Below are positions 1 to 10,900 of a stretch of DNA of 64,000 bases, one piece after another. Under the pieces are notes generated by a model. The model was not told the origin of the DNA and did no database searches. It saw only the letters and a list, made by a program, of their open reading frames with translations. How positions within the stretch are numbered: position 1 is the stretch's first letter; each line of letters starts with the position of its first letter. This stretch comes from Typhlomys cinereus (Eukaryota; Chordata; Mammalia; Rodentia; Platacanthomyidae): assembly GCA_023101885.1 (NCBI GenBank), contig JALPQD010000640.1, forward strand, positions 165,614 through 229,613, in the 5' to 3' direction. The position numbers were made by a program, and so were the translations under genes.

Positions 1-165
1 TTGATTAAAGAATGGGCAATAGGCCTAATATACATTGCCCAAAATAATTAACAAACTGTATGTGAAAAATGTTTGAGTTGATGGATCACCATGGAAATTC
101 ATATCAAAACAAGAATGACATATCATTTTGTTCCAGTTAGAATGGCTAGCTCTCAGGGACTTGTC
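1..165 (+). repeat. Old L1 ORF2 fragment
   Basis: The stretch resembles the 3' part of L1 ORF2, in particular the conserved DNA around 'caaatcaaaac...ccagttagaatggcta', seen here in diverged form near 105-150. It is short and decayed and probably continues left of the window. Recognition is by eye. Confidence 0.45.
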
Positions 166-174
166 TAAATTCTA

Positions 175-845
175 ACAATCCCTATTTACCACTCTCACCT
201 CCTCAGTCCCTCACATTTCAGACCCTTCCATGTTCCCTCATCCGATCCCACTTCCATCTGCCTCCCTGCCCTTCCAGTCCCCATCCTTTCTCTCCCTCAC
301 CATTCATTCTTCCTTTGTCACTCTTAGAGATTCCCCTCTCCTAGGATACTAATCTCTCCATGCCTTTCCAGCTTTGTATCCTCAATCTTCAAGATTCACC
401 TTCTTCATGGCTCACTATCTCCAAGTCCACAATTCACAGTCTCAACTAGTTTTTTCCCTGCTCCAAATACCCTACCACTTCTCCTACTGCAATCCTAGTT
501 CCAATCCTCTGTGTACCTCTCAAACCCTATTCTTTTCTCCCTTTCCAGACTCCCAGACAAGCCCTGCCCCAGTCCATCCAAGCTAGTAGATTGCCTTTCC
601 CACCCGAACTCTGATTTTCATACATTCTCTCAGTCTATCCCCAAACCAACCCTTCCCTCAGCCCCAACCTGCGCACATCTTCACCTCCATCTCTCCCTTT
701 CCCTCTCCTACTCCTTCCTTGTAATGACACCAACATCCACACCCGTAGCCCAGGGCTTAATGAGTAGCCATGTTTCAGAGAACCTTACCTTGCCCCTACC
801 CTTCCTCCTATGGGTGGTCACTGGATCTCATTGCTTTTTATATGT
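175..845. repeat. Pyrimidine-rich low-complexity stretch
   Basis: About 650 bases are strongly enriched in C and T on the plus strand. Open frames across it (for example 511-882) are serine/proline/leucine-rich and reflect the base bias, so no gene is called. It could be the reversed purine-rich 3'UTR of an old L1, but I see no clear L1 landmark. From 845 to 1640 the sequence is AT-rich with nothing recognised. Confidence 0.4.
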
Positions 846-1642
846 TTATTTACATTATTTCATCTTAAACATTGTTAGGTAATATTAATTTAGAAATTCA
901 ATCATTTCTTTTGGATTGTTCAGTTTATTACAATATGAATTTTTGAAGTATATCTTCATGATTTTCTGAATTTCTTCACTTGTATTATAATGCCTCCCTT
1001 TTCATTTCTAATTTCCCATCAATTCAATCTCCTGCAGGGTTGTTCAGGGCTTAAATCAACTACTATTCTTTACAAATGTTCCCAGAGCTGAAGCCTTTAA
1101 TTATCAAGTTGATATCTGTATCTATCACAGATGGACAGATGATGAAAGGTTACAGTTTAAAAGTAATGTATCAAGTTGAGAAGGGGTGGGAGATATTAAG
1201 CAGATATAGTACCCTAATAGGGGAATGGTATGATTAGATTTATATTTTGAAAAAATTATTCTAGCTATATAGCAAGAAAAAAGGATAGAAGGGAGCTCAT
1301 GGTAGAGATGAGGAAATTAAATGACTTTGGCAAAGGTACCATAGTGAGGTAAGAGTGATCTCACAAAAAAAGATAGCATTGTGTATATAAGCCATTAGAT
1401 AGTTTGAGAGAAATTGGAAGGTAGAATTGGTGAGACTTGAACAAATGTGAGGTACAGGAAAATTAAAGATGACTTTTAGCTTTTGGTTTGGGAAACTTGG
1501 AGGATGGTGGTCTCATCCAGTGACATATGGGAACATAAGAAGAGAGAAAGAGGCTTAAAGTAGAGACTAAGTTCAATTTTGAATATAATACGCCATGTTC
1601 TGGTATCTTCGGGGATAGCTGGATACACCAGTCAAGAACTTT

Positions 1643-1712
1643 TAAAAAATTTTATTCACTTATCTATTTATTCTATTTATCTATTTATCTATTTATTTAT
1701 GTATTTATGTAT

Positions 1713-1782
<70 letters not shown>

Positions 1783-1986
1783 CAAAAGGCACCGTGTGTG
1801 CCTAAGGGTGACTTTGAGAATCATTTTTGCTTTCCTCTGGGATTTCCCAGACTCTGTCTTTCAGAGCTGGAAATATAGGCTGCTGCCATTTCTGCCCAGA
1901 ACTCTTATGTGGGATTCAGGACTTGAACTCAGGTCCTTCTGCTTGTGAAGCAGAGTCTAACTCCTGAGTTATCTTTCCAGCCCTCT
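1643..1986 (-). mobile_element. CA-tailed B2-headed SINE with TTTA tail
   Basis: A reversed SINE. Its tRNA-like head ends at about 1983 ('gagttatctttccagccc' is the complement of the 'ggctggaaagataactc' start). The left side is a (TTTA)n/(GT)n microsatellite (about 1655-1780), which is the A-rich and CA-rich tail read in reverse. A 13-bp direct repeat, AGTCAAGAACTTT, flanks it at 1630-1642 and 1987-1999, which is a clean target-site duplication. Confidence 0.85.
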
Positions 1987-2306
1987 AGTCAAGAACTTTG
2001 TACAACTCTGGGCTAGAGTCATGAATATTACTGTCATCATGGTTTTGGAAACCCTAGGCATAACATCACTGCGAACAATTTTATACCAACCTTTTCGTTG
2101 TAGTGTTCCTACCCTCCACTAGATGCAGTATTTTTGGCTGCTGTTTTATATATTATTTCATAGAAATTATAATAAGAAAACATTATTCTATAGTAAAAGT
2201 TATAGAATATCAAGATTAAAATATGTCTGATAGAAGAATCTTAGGAAATATCATACTAGGAGGTTAAAACATCTATCACATTGAAGGATAGTTTCTTGGT
2301 ACTCAC

Positions 2307-2543
2307 CTGATCAAATAGAGCTCTTTATTCCATGGGTATATGTTTAAGATTGGTCCAACCCCAATCATGTGGTTGTGACATTCCCCAACATTTTCAATAT
2401 ATTCATGCCTCAATGGCACTTTGCTAAGGAGTTCAAATTCCTCAGGTGCCTTTTGAAGTACTTGTTCTGCTGCATAGAATCCATCTACTAACAATGTCCT
2501 GCCACCTGTTCCTTCATGCTTAAGACAGTGAAACACTTGAATG
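2307..2543 (-). CDS. Tmlhe: Trimethyllysine dioxygenase, coding exon 6
   Basis: This exon encodes about codons 253-332 of the mitochondrial Fe(II)/2-oxoglutarate-dependent dioxygenase that hydroxylates N6-trimethyllysine, the first step of carnitine synthesis. On the minus strand a pyrimidine tract and AG precede base 2543, and the donor GTGAGT follows base 2307. The 237-nt exon takes the last base of a glycine codon (GG|C) and ends two bases into an arginine codon (AG|), in phase with exon 5. The translation begins IQVFHCLKHEGTGGR and ends NIYPWNKELYLI, as I recall for mammalian TMLHE. It belongs to the double-stranded beta-helix core of the TauD/GBBH fold. The remaining roughly 90 residues, including the distal iron-binding histidine and the C-terminus, must lie left of base 1; I found no exon for them in 1-2300. 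Confidence 0.96.
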
Positions 2544-2737
2544 CTGGAGAGAAAAGAAAAGCATATTATTCTACTTAGTGAACAAAACAGAACTTATCCA
2601 AATTCTAGACTAGTATATCAGAAATTATTATTGAACCTACTTAATGAAGAAGTTTCCCTTGTTATAGCAAGTGAACCACAGAACGTTTTTAGACTGCTAA
2701 ATTTTATGGTTATATTAACTTTTTTTTCAAAAAAAGT

Positions 2738-2945
2738 TGGTGTTACTGGGGATATAGTTCTATTGGTAGTATGCTTGCCCGGAATACATGAAACTATGGG
2801 TTTAATCCCTGGCATTGGCATAAACTAGGTATAGTGGCACATGTATGCAATTCCAGCACTTGAGAGGTCATCTTCACTGGCTATATAGTAAGTTTGAGGT
2901 CAGTTTGGGCTACATGAACCTATCCTAAAATCAAAATGAAAAAAA
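2738..2945 (+). mobile_element. B4-like SINE (ID head fused to B1)
   Basis: The left half (about 2738-2820) has the ID/tRNA-type box A and B layout ('ggggatatagttctattggtag' region, then 'gggtttaatccctgg'). The right half (about 2825-2935) is B1/7SL-like ('gcaattccagcacttgag', 'tgaggtcagtttgggctaca'). It ends in an A-rich tail. ID plus B1 is the defining arrangement of rodent B4. Confidence 0.8.
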
Positions 2946-2999
2946 CTCCTTAATAAACTTCAACTTCGTTTCATAAAAATCATTAAAACTTGGCTATGA

Positions 3000-4330
3000 C
3001 AATAGTATGAAAAATGGACTGGTGGGAACCAAGCTGATAAAATAGTTTGGAAAACTATTTGCATGATGTTAGGACAGGCAATAATCTACATAAACACAAG
3101 GTTTTCCACTTGGGCAACTTTAAAGATAATAGTGCTCATTAGATAGGTTTACATAAGGACCTTCTAAATAGGATCACATTCATGCAGGAAATAAGGTAAA
3201 CTGTCAACAAGTGGGACCTTGAAAAATGAAAAGCTTCTGTTATGCAAAATAAACTGCTAATCATGCATAGAGGCAGTCTACAAATGAGAGAAAATCTTTG
3301 CTAGCTATATAGCTGACAGATGATTAGTGTCCAGAATATATACAGAGCTTAAAAAATAAAGCAAATAATCCAAGTAACAATGGGCTATAGAACTGAACAG
3401 AGTTCTCAAAAGAAGAAATAAAAATATCTAAGAAATATCTAAAACAAGTGTTTGCCATCCTTAGCCATCAGGGAAGTACAAATCAAACTCTGAACATTTC
3501 ATCTTACCCCATTCACAATGGCTACATTCAAGAAAACAAAATAACAAATGGTGGGGATATAGAGAAAGGGGATCCTTATTCAGCACTGCTGGTAAGAGTA
3601 TAAATTAGTGAAAACACTATGGAAATCAGTATGGTGATTTCTCAAAAAGCTTGGAAGAGAAATACTCTCTGATCCAGTTATACCACTTCTGGGCATATTC
3701 CCAAAGGACTATGCAGTGTATCCTATTGCAGGGACAACAGCACATTCATGTTCATTGTAGCACAATTTTCAATAGTTATGAAATGGAATCAGTGTAGATT
3801 TCTGTCAATTGATGAATGCACAATCAAAATGTGACATATATACACAATGGAATATTATTGAGCTGTTAGGAAAAATGAAATTATGAACTTTGCATAAAAA
3901 TGGATGAACTGGAAAATACTATATTCAGGTAACCCAGACATAGAAAGACTGATGCTGCATGTTGTCTTTTATGTATGGACTATAACTCATTACTAAGATA
4001 AAATGCAGGTAGACAAGTGATTGGATGATAATGAGATATGAGGTTTTGAAGAATTCCAGCTTATCAGTATGTTGAAATAAATGAATCATACATATCTGAA
4101 TATCTTTAACAGGAAAAGGGAGGATGACTACTAATTGCCTGAAAAACTAAAGTAGAATTTTCAAATTTATGAGGGGAAAAATACCAATTTAATGAAATGT
4201 AAAAATAAGGACAAAGTAAAACACAAGTTAAAACAAAGATTAGATATAAATAAAAATGAATAAAATCAAGAAGACTCCAACACAAATACAATTAAAATCA
4301 AAAAGGTCAGTTCTGATTATTTTTATTACA
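3000..4330 (+). mobile_element. Old L1 3' fragment (ORF2 end plus part of 3'UTR)
   Basis: Diverged but clear L1 ORF2 C-terminal landmarks run in order: 'ccttagccatcagggaagtacaaatc' (about 3460), the 'gtatggaaatcagtatggtg' block (about 3620) and 'tatacacaatggaatattattgagc' (about 3840). Stops interrupt all frames. The 3' limit after about 4000 is uncertain. Confidence 0.75.
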
Positions 4331-4794
4331 TTGGTTACATCTGATTATTTTCTAAGAAACTTCTGGGTCTGGATTATTTAGTAGCCATCTGAAGATGTTC
4401 AACTCAAAGAAGTAAGTTTTGTGGCCAGTAGGTGACAAAAACAATGAGATGGAAGAAGTTTTTCAGAAAGAGCATTTCAAGTATGGAACAGTAATACTGG
4501 GGTATAGATACCAGAAAATAATCTACCAATGGAAATCTACCAGTGTGTGGAAAACTAGAAAGAAAGGATATATCACAATGTACAATGGTTTGTGATAGAC
4601 CTCAGGAGTCAAGTAAAGCATTGGTATACTCTAGGGATGTTGATAAATCTGTGTATAATTTTAAGTGGTAGTGGCATTGGATAGTAGCTGCCTATAGTCT
4701 TCAGGAACAAATGGGACATGTGATGGGCAATGGAAATGAACAGACACTTTTTGAAAGAAGCATAAATGGTCAAAAATACTTGAAAAAATTTCAA

Positions 4795-5260
4795 AGTTAA
4801 TCATTAGGAAAATGGATGCAACTGGAGATCACCATGTCAAGTAAAGCAAATTAGCCTAAAACATGAGTGTTTTCTCTCATTTGTGGATCCTAGATTTTTG
4901 TACAGATATACAAATTATGTATGTTAAATTACGAAAATGTTTTTGTGAAACCCATTAGTATGTACAATGAATTTATACCAATAAAATCTATAATTAAAAA
5001 TCTACATTGGTATTCCATCTTATTCCAGTCAGGATAATTATGAAGAAAACAACAAATCCTGGTATGAATGTAATAAGAAAGGAACCTTCACATACTATAG
5101 AAGTCAGTATAGAGGTAAGTTCCTCAAAGAAACTAAAAGTAGAACTATCACATAATTCAGCTATACCACCCCTGATAAGTACACTCAAAAGGACAGTTGC
5201 AGATACTTTCTCTTCCTCTCTTTTCTTTTCCTCCCTCTATATAGTAAAGTGGTAGATATT
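4795..5260 (+). mobile_element. Old L1 fragments
   Basis: Bases 4810-4900 match the end of L1 ORF2 ('aaaatggatgcaactgg...', 'tcatttgtggatcct'). Bases 5000-5220 resemble a slightly earlier part of ORF2, so this is a rearranged or second fragment. No frame is open for long. Confidence 0.55.
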
Positions 5261-5368
5261 CAATCAAAATTTTATTCCTGTAATTTTAAAGAAGACTGAA
5301 CCAAGGTATTTCAAAATGACCTTTTCTAAGGGAAGAGAAGAAAACAGTCATCTGGGTTCACAGAATGA

Positions 5369-5640
5369 AGGACTGAGAAGATGACTTAGTGTCAGTGGTT
5401 AGAGCAAGAGAACCAGAGTTTGGATCCCCAGGTCCCACATAAAATATTGGGTTGGTGTGGCAGCCCACCTGTAATTTTAGTCTTATAAGGTAGACCTCCG
5501 AGAATCCCCAGAGAAAGCTGGCTAGCCAGACTGTAGACTTCTAAAGAATAAGGGGAAGAGAAATCCAGCATATTTTGTTTTCAGTCTCAGGCTTCCCACA
5601 CACACATGCATATAGACTGACATGCACAAATGCATGTGAA
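5369..5640 (+). mobile_element. B2/B3-like SINE, diverged
   Basis: It has a B2-like head ('gactgagaagatgacttagtgtcagtggttagagcaag') and box-B-like 'agtttggatcccc'. A middle with 'ggcagcccacctgtaattttag' and 'cctccgagaatcccc' and a short CACA stretch near 5600 follow. It is older than the CA-tailed copies. Confidence 0.65.
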
Positions 5641-5737
5641 AATGGAAAAAGGAAAAAATCAAATGGAAAATGATTAAGGAACTTTTCCAACCCATCACTT
5701 AGAAGGGCACTACTCTGGAAAAATATAATAAACTTAC

Positions 5738-5857
5738 CCACAGGGCTCTTGAAAGTAGGTAGTGTCAGTGTGACGATCCAGAGCTAGCTTCGTATATGCA
5801 GTGTCACCTCTGGAAAAGTCTGAAGTAAAATACCACATCCTTCCATAGATGGTTTCT
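5738..5857 (-). CDS. Tmlhe: Trimethyllysine dioxygenase, coding exon 5 (iron-site HTD)
   Basis: A 120-nt exon encoding about codons 213-252. On the minus strand the acceptor is ...CACCTTTTAG before base 5857 and the donor GTAAGT follows base 5738. Phase is 2 in and 2 out, joining exon 4 through an arginine codon (AG|A) and exon 6 through a glycine codon (GG|C). The translation runs ETIYGRMWYFTSDF to YFQEPC. Numbering from the exon 2 start puts the H-T-D triplet at residues 242-244; His242 and Asp244 are two of the three Fe(II) ligands of this dioxygenase family. The agreement with mammalian numbering means no net codon gain or loss in exons 2-5. Confidence 0.96.
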
Positions 5858-7404
5858 CTAAAAGGTGAAATAAAAGAAGAAATGTTAAGTACTTGAAAGT
5901 TTGCTCCTTTTTCAAGCCTATTCCCTGTGTTTACCTTCCTATTATAGAACTAGATGATATAGTTGCTTGGGATCATTTTACTTATGTAACTACTGTCATT
6001 GGCTAATACTTTTATGTTGCAATAGCAGTGTTAATTTTCTAATAATTCAATTTTCAAGAATGTCTGCAGAATTTCTATAACATTTAGATTGTATTCACTT
6101 ATTTTTGAACATAAAGAACCAGAGAAAAGAGGAAGATACTTTTTTGTCATAAGTATTTTGTGAGACTTGTATTTCTCCTTGAGGATCACAGATTTTGATT
6201 TCCTATATATTTTTGCAGTTGGTTCAGATCTGACTAAAGGTCATTTTAACTATTCAGCTTTCAGAATTCTCTGAACCTAGGTGCAAGTAGAAAATGCTCT
6301 TCCTATTGAATTAAAAGTTTACAAACTCTTTCATTTTCTTTTTTTTTTCTTATCAGCAGTTTCTTTCACTTGAAACCTCTCAAACTGGATTTCAAAATCA
6401 ATAGCTCCTAATACTATTAATTATTGTCCACTGTCACAGGACCAAATGACCCAGCATGATTTCAGCGATATGATGAACTATATCTGAGTCTTATTGAATA
6501 CAGCAAATATTAATTCTAATGAAGTAGATTTATATCACATTTAATACCATAGAAGATCAATCTATATGCCAACTAGAAATAAAGAATGGTAATGAAAAAA
6601 ATTCTGTATTTAGGATTAGGAAAACTGAGATATTTAAGTCTTAGTTCTAAGACTTACTATCAGAGCAATCTTGAAAAAGTCAGTATGTCTTAACGTCAGG
6701 TGCCTATCAATTGAACACTGACCAAAGCACACAATTAAAAGAATTAGTATACTGGCCAAAATAAAATAAAGTAACAGCTATGACTGTGTTGATTAAATGC
6801 ATTATGTTTTCAATTAAGTAGCATTAATGCCCAACATGCTTTTGATTATTATTAACAACCAATGTCACAGCATGCATGTAGAAGTAAAGAGGATAGCTTT
6901 CAGAAATTGATTTTCTGTTTCTACTATGTTGGCTCTGGGTATTGAACCTCACGTTGTTAGGTTTGTGTGCAGGTAGTTTTACCCAGTGAACCTTCTCACC
7001 TGCTCTGTACTATTTTTTAAAAACACTGTACTATTCAATTCTCTTTTGAAGAGAATACAGGACAGTGAAGGATTGAATGTGTGTGTAATAGAGTTACCTA
7101 TAATCACATAACTATTTCATGGTAGACTACTTTCCATTCTTTCATTCAGTGCTCTTTCTAATACAACAAAAATATATTAATGGTTTTAAATTCTTTATTA
7201 TATTCAATATATAAACACATTAACAGATTAAGAATCTAGTTCTTAAAGCACTGAGAGTTCCTTTATTCAATGTGAGAGGGCCCCTTATTCAGATCATAAG
7301 GTATTTTGTACTAAAAACAAGGGTGGCCATACCTTTTACATTTTTTATTGGTCCGTATGATCTGAAAATTAATTACTGTTGATTTCAGAAAGCTAACAGA
7401 TTAC
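5858..7404. other. Tmlhe: Tmlhe intron 4 (no gene)
   Basis: AT-rich intron. The only recognisable element is a reversed SINE fragment at about 6885-7015 ('gggtattgaacctcacgttg', 'cagtgaaccttctcacctgctct'), which looks like the complement of a B2/B3 head. No other gene or RNA signal was seen. Confidence 0.75.
6885..7015 (-). mobile_element. B2/B3-type SINE fragment
   Basis: The complement of a tRNA-derived B2/B3 head is visible: 'ggctctgggtattgaacctcacg' and 'ttacccagtgaaccttctcacc'. It is short and decayed. Confidence 0.55.
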
Positions 7405-7684
7405 CTGATTAAGCTGATCCTTTCTGCCAATTTCTCTGTGTGTTCTTGAGTAGGAGGAACATTTTCTACAAATGCAATTCCATAGAGCAGAAAGTTCTGC
7501 AGAAACTTCTTTAGTCCCTCATTGGTTTCTAAGAAACTCTGACAATCTACAGTTGGAACTTGGGCTTGCTGGTAGATTTCAGCATTCCATAATATTCTAT
7601 GTTGAATGACTTTCTGTTTCTGCCCTTCGTAGCTATTTTTCACCAGCCAATCCAAATCATATCTTGTCACATGATCATCTGGCC
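7405..7684 (-). CDS. Tmlhe: Trimethyllysine dioxygenase, coding exon 4
   Basis: A 280-nt exon encoding about codons 120-212. The minus-strand acceptor is ...TTCTTGAAAG before base 7684 and the donor GTAATC follows base 7405. The first two bases complete a tryptophan codon (T|GG) begun by exon 3, giving ...FFT-W-PDDHVTRYDLDW. The exon ends AG|, completing arginine with exon 5. Recognisable family segments are LVKNSYEGQKQK, RILWNAEIYQQAQVP, FLLYGIAFVENVPPTQEH and LAERISLI. It spans the end of the N-terminal DUF971-like domain and the start of the TauD-like catalytic domain. The frame stays open upstream into the intron, but the splice phase fixes the true exon start at 7684. Confidence 0.96.
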
Positions 7685-7769
7685 CTTTCAAGAAAAAAAA
7701 TAAGAGGTATTGAAACAAAAATTGTTTCATGAAATTGTCAATAATTTAATAGTCAAGAATATCAATTCT

Positions 7770-7911
7770 CATACCTATAATTCCAGCACTCAGGAGGCGA
7801 AAGAAGGAGGATTAGTACTTTGAGGCCTGCCTGGGCTACATAATGAGTTCAAGGTCAGCCAGAGTTTCATAGCAAAACCCTGTTCCTAACACAAAACAAA
7901 AAGAATAATGA
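7770..7911 (+). mobile_element. B1 SINE
   Basis: A 7SL-derived B1 monomer: 'ataattccagcactcaggaggcg', 'gaggcctgcctgggctaca', 'gagttcaaggtcagcc' and 'aaaaccctgttcc', then an A-rich tail. It is moderately diverged. Confidence 0.85.
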
Positions 7912-7954
7912 AACCAGAAATCCATGCCATGTTTTCTGTCTTAGAAAGTATTTA

Positions 7955-10900
7955 GTTACAAGAGCAATCTGATCCCAAAAGTAGTAGAACAGAGGAGATT
8001 AGCAAAATAAGGTGAGAAATATCTGAAACCAAGATTAGGAAAATGATAGAGAAAATCAACCAGTCGAAAAGCTGGTTCTTTGAAAAAATCAATAAGATTG
8101 ATACACCCCTAGCTAAATTAACCAAAAGCAAGAGAGAGAAAACCCAAATTAACGAAATTAGAAATGAAAATGGAGTTATCACTACTGATACCCAAGAAAT
8201 CCAGAGAATTACAACATCATATTTCAAAAACTTATACTCTGTGAAATTTGACAACACAAAAGAGATGGATGAATTATTTTTTTTCAAGTTATTTATTTAT
8301 TTTATTTTTATTTTATTTTTACATTTTTTATTATTATTTCCGCTCATACAAACTTGGTAGGTACACCGGTTCCCTCCCTCCCTCCTCCACCCCCCGACCC
8401 CCCTGCTCCCCCTCCCCTCACCCCTCCCTCCCTATCCCCCAGTGCCTTCCCCCCCAAACCCCAGAGAATCCTTTAATGTGCATACCAGACTCTCCTCTAG
8501 GCCCTCCTCTCTGATGACGTACAAGGACCCAGTGGCATTTCCCTGAACCTTTTCCTGTGTTCCCCTTAAGCATAGTAACACTACTATGGCTGTCAATTCC
8601 TTGCCTCCAAGAATCTTGGTGCCTTTAGCAAATGCTAGACTTTGTGGGGACAATATTGTGTGGGACATTGCGCAGGGCATGCAAAGTCCAATTATGATTG
8701 CTTAGGCCCTAACTTGTGTGGAGTATCTTGCATATCATTGCTCCTCCCATCCTTATGCTCTTACAATCTTACCGCCCCCTCTTCCGCAAATTTCCCTGAG
8801 CTTCAGGATGGGGAGAGATTAGGCTAGCCTAGTTTTAGGTGGTTGATATAGAGTCTCTGAAGTTCTGGATTATGGTTCGTTGATTTTCTTTTGCAGTTTT
8901 GTTGCTCCTGCAATGCCCTTCACTCCAAGGAGATGGATGAATTCTTAAGTAAACACAACTTACCTAAATTGAATCCGGAAGTTGTGAATTATTTAGATAG
9001 TCCTATAACATTTGAGGAAATTGAAGAAGTAATCTCGAATCTTCCCACCAAAAAATGTCCTGGACCAGATGGATTCAGCACAGAATTCTACCAGACATTT
9101 AAGGAGCTAAGAACACCAATACTCCTTAAACTGTTCCATCAAATAGTAAAGGAAGGAACACTACCAAATTCCTTCTATGACACTAATATCATTTTAATCC
9201 CAAAACCTAATAAAGATGCACTTAAAAAAGAAAACTATAGGCCAATCTCTCTGATGAACACAGATGCAAAGATTCTCAAAAAAGTCTTAGCAAATCAGAT
9301 TAAAAAACATATCAAAAAGATCATTCACGGGGACCAAGTAGGCTTTATCCCCGGCATACAAGGTTGGTTCAACATATGCAAATCAATAAATGTAATTCAT
9401 CACATAAACCAGTACAAAGTCCAAGACTACATGATACTCTCGATAGATGCAGAAAAAGCTTTTGACAAGATCCAACAGCCTTTTATGATCAAAACGCTAG
9501 AGACAGTAGGAATGGAAGGAACCTTTATTCAATATAATAAAAGCTGTATACAACAAGCCCACAGCAAGGATTATACTCAATGGGGAAAAACTGGAAGCAT
9601 TCCCACTTTGATCATGAACTAGACAAGGCTGTCCACTCTCACCACTTCTATTCAATATTGTACTTGAAGTCTTACTGAAGCCATAAGACAAGAAAGGGAC
9701 ATAAAAGGGATTCAAATCGGCAAGGAAAAAGTCAAGCTATTCCTATTTGCAGATGACATGATCTTATACCTGAGGGATCCCAAAAACTCCACCAGGAAGC
9801 TCCTGGAACTAATTGAGAAATTCAGCAGGGTGGCAGGACACAAAATAAATGTGCAAAAATCAGTGGCCTTCCTATATGCCCAGAATGAAAGAAGTGAAAA
9901 AGCCCTGAGAGAAACAATCCCATTTACTATAGCCCCTAAAAAAATGAAATACCTTGGTATAAACCTAACCAAGGAGATTAAAGACCTTTACAATGAAAAC
10001 TTTAAAACCCCAAAGAAAGAAATTGCAGAAGACACCAGAGGTGGAAAGACCTCCCATGTTCCTGGATTGGCAGAATCAACATTGTAAAAATGACCATCCT
10101 ACCAAAGGCAATATACAAATTCAATGCTATACCAATTAAAATCCCAAAGCAATTCTTTAAAGAAGTTGACCAAACAATCTCAAAATTCATATGGAGGCAC
10201 AAAAGACCCAGGATAGCAAAGACAATCCTGAGTAACAAAAACACTGCTGGAGGTAGCACCATACCAAACCTTAATCTATACTACAAGTCCATAGTTGTAA
10301 AAACAGCCTGGTACTGGCTCCAAAATAGACACACAAATCAATGGATAAGGGTTGAAGACCCAGATATAAGCCCACAAAATTACAGCCATTTGGTCTTCGA
10401 CAAAGGGGCCTAAAAAAATCCAATGGAAAAAGAACAGTATCTTCAACAAATGGTGCTGGCAAAACTGCATGTCCACATGCAGAAGATTAAAACTGGACCC
10501 GTACTTGTCACCATGTACAAGACTTAATTCCAAATGGATCAAGGACCTTGATATAAGGCCAGAGACTATAAAAACCATAGGTGAAAGGGTAGGGAACTCC
10601 CTGGAGCTGATTGGGCTAGGCCAACAGTTCCTAAATAGACCTCCAGTGGCACAGTTACTGCTACCAACTCTCAGCAGTTGGGATCTTGTGAAATTAAAGA
10701 GCTTCTGTTCAGATAAAGAGATTGTAACAGGAACTCAAAGGCAAACCACAGAATGGGAAAAAATCTTCACTAACCACATATCTGATAGAGCTCTATTGTC
10801 CAGAGTGCACGAAGAACTTAGAAAACTAAACACCAAGGAAACAAATGGCCCAATTAAAAAATGGGCCCTGGTACTTAAAAGAAACTTTACCAGGGATGAA

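Larger units (their letters stand above)
2544..5737. other. Tmlhe: Tmlhe intron 5 (no gene)
   Basis: The intron lies between exons 5 and 6. It contains a B4-like SINE, two L1 3'-end fragments and one B2/B3-like SINE, listed separately. Bases about 4430-4790 hold nothing I can identify. Confidence 0.8.

Noticed and set aside
511..882. 123-codon open frame
   Set aside because: It lies in a pyrimidine-rich tract; the Ser/Pro/Leu-rich translation follows base composition, with no domain or exon signals.
1..2300. Tmlhe exon 7
   Set aside because: I looked on the minus strand for a continuation of the exon 6 frame with an acceptor and family sequence and found none; it must lie further left.
8276..8929. 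Internal inversion (twin priming) within the intron 3 L1
   Set aside because: Host ORF2 sequence is duplicated on both sides (GAGATGGATGAATT) and the segment is 3'UTR with its own T-rich end, so it is a separate nested insertion.
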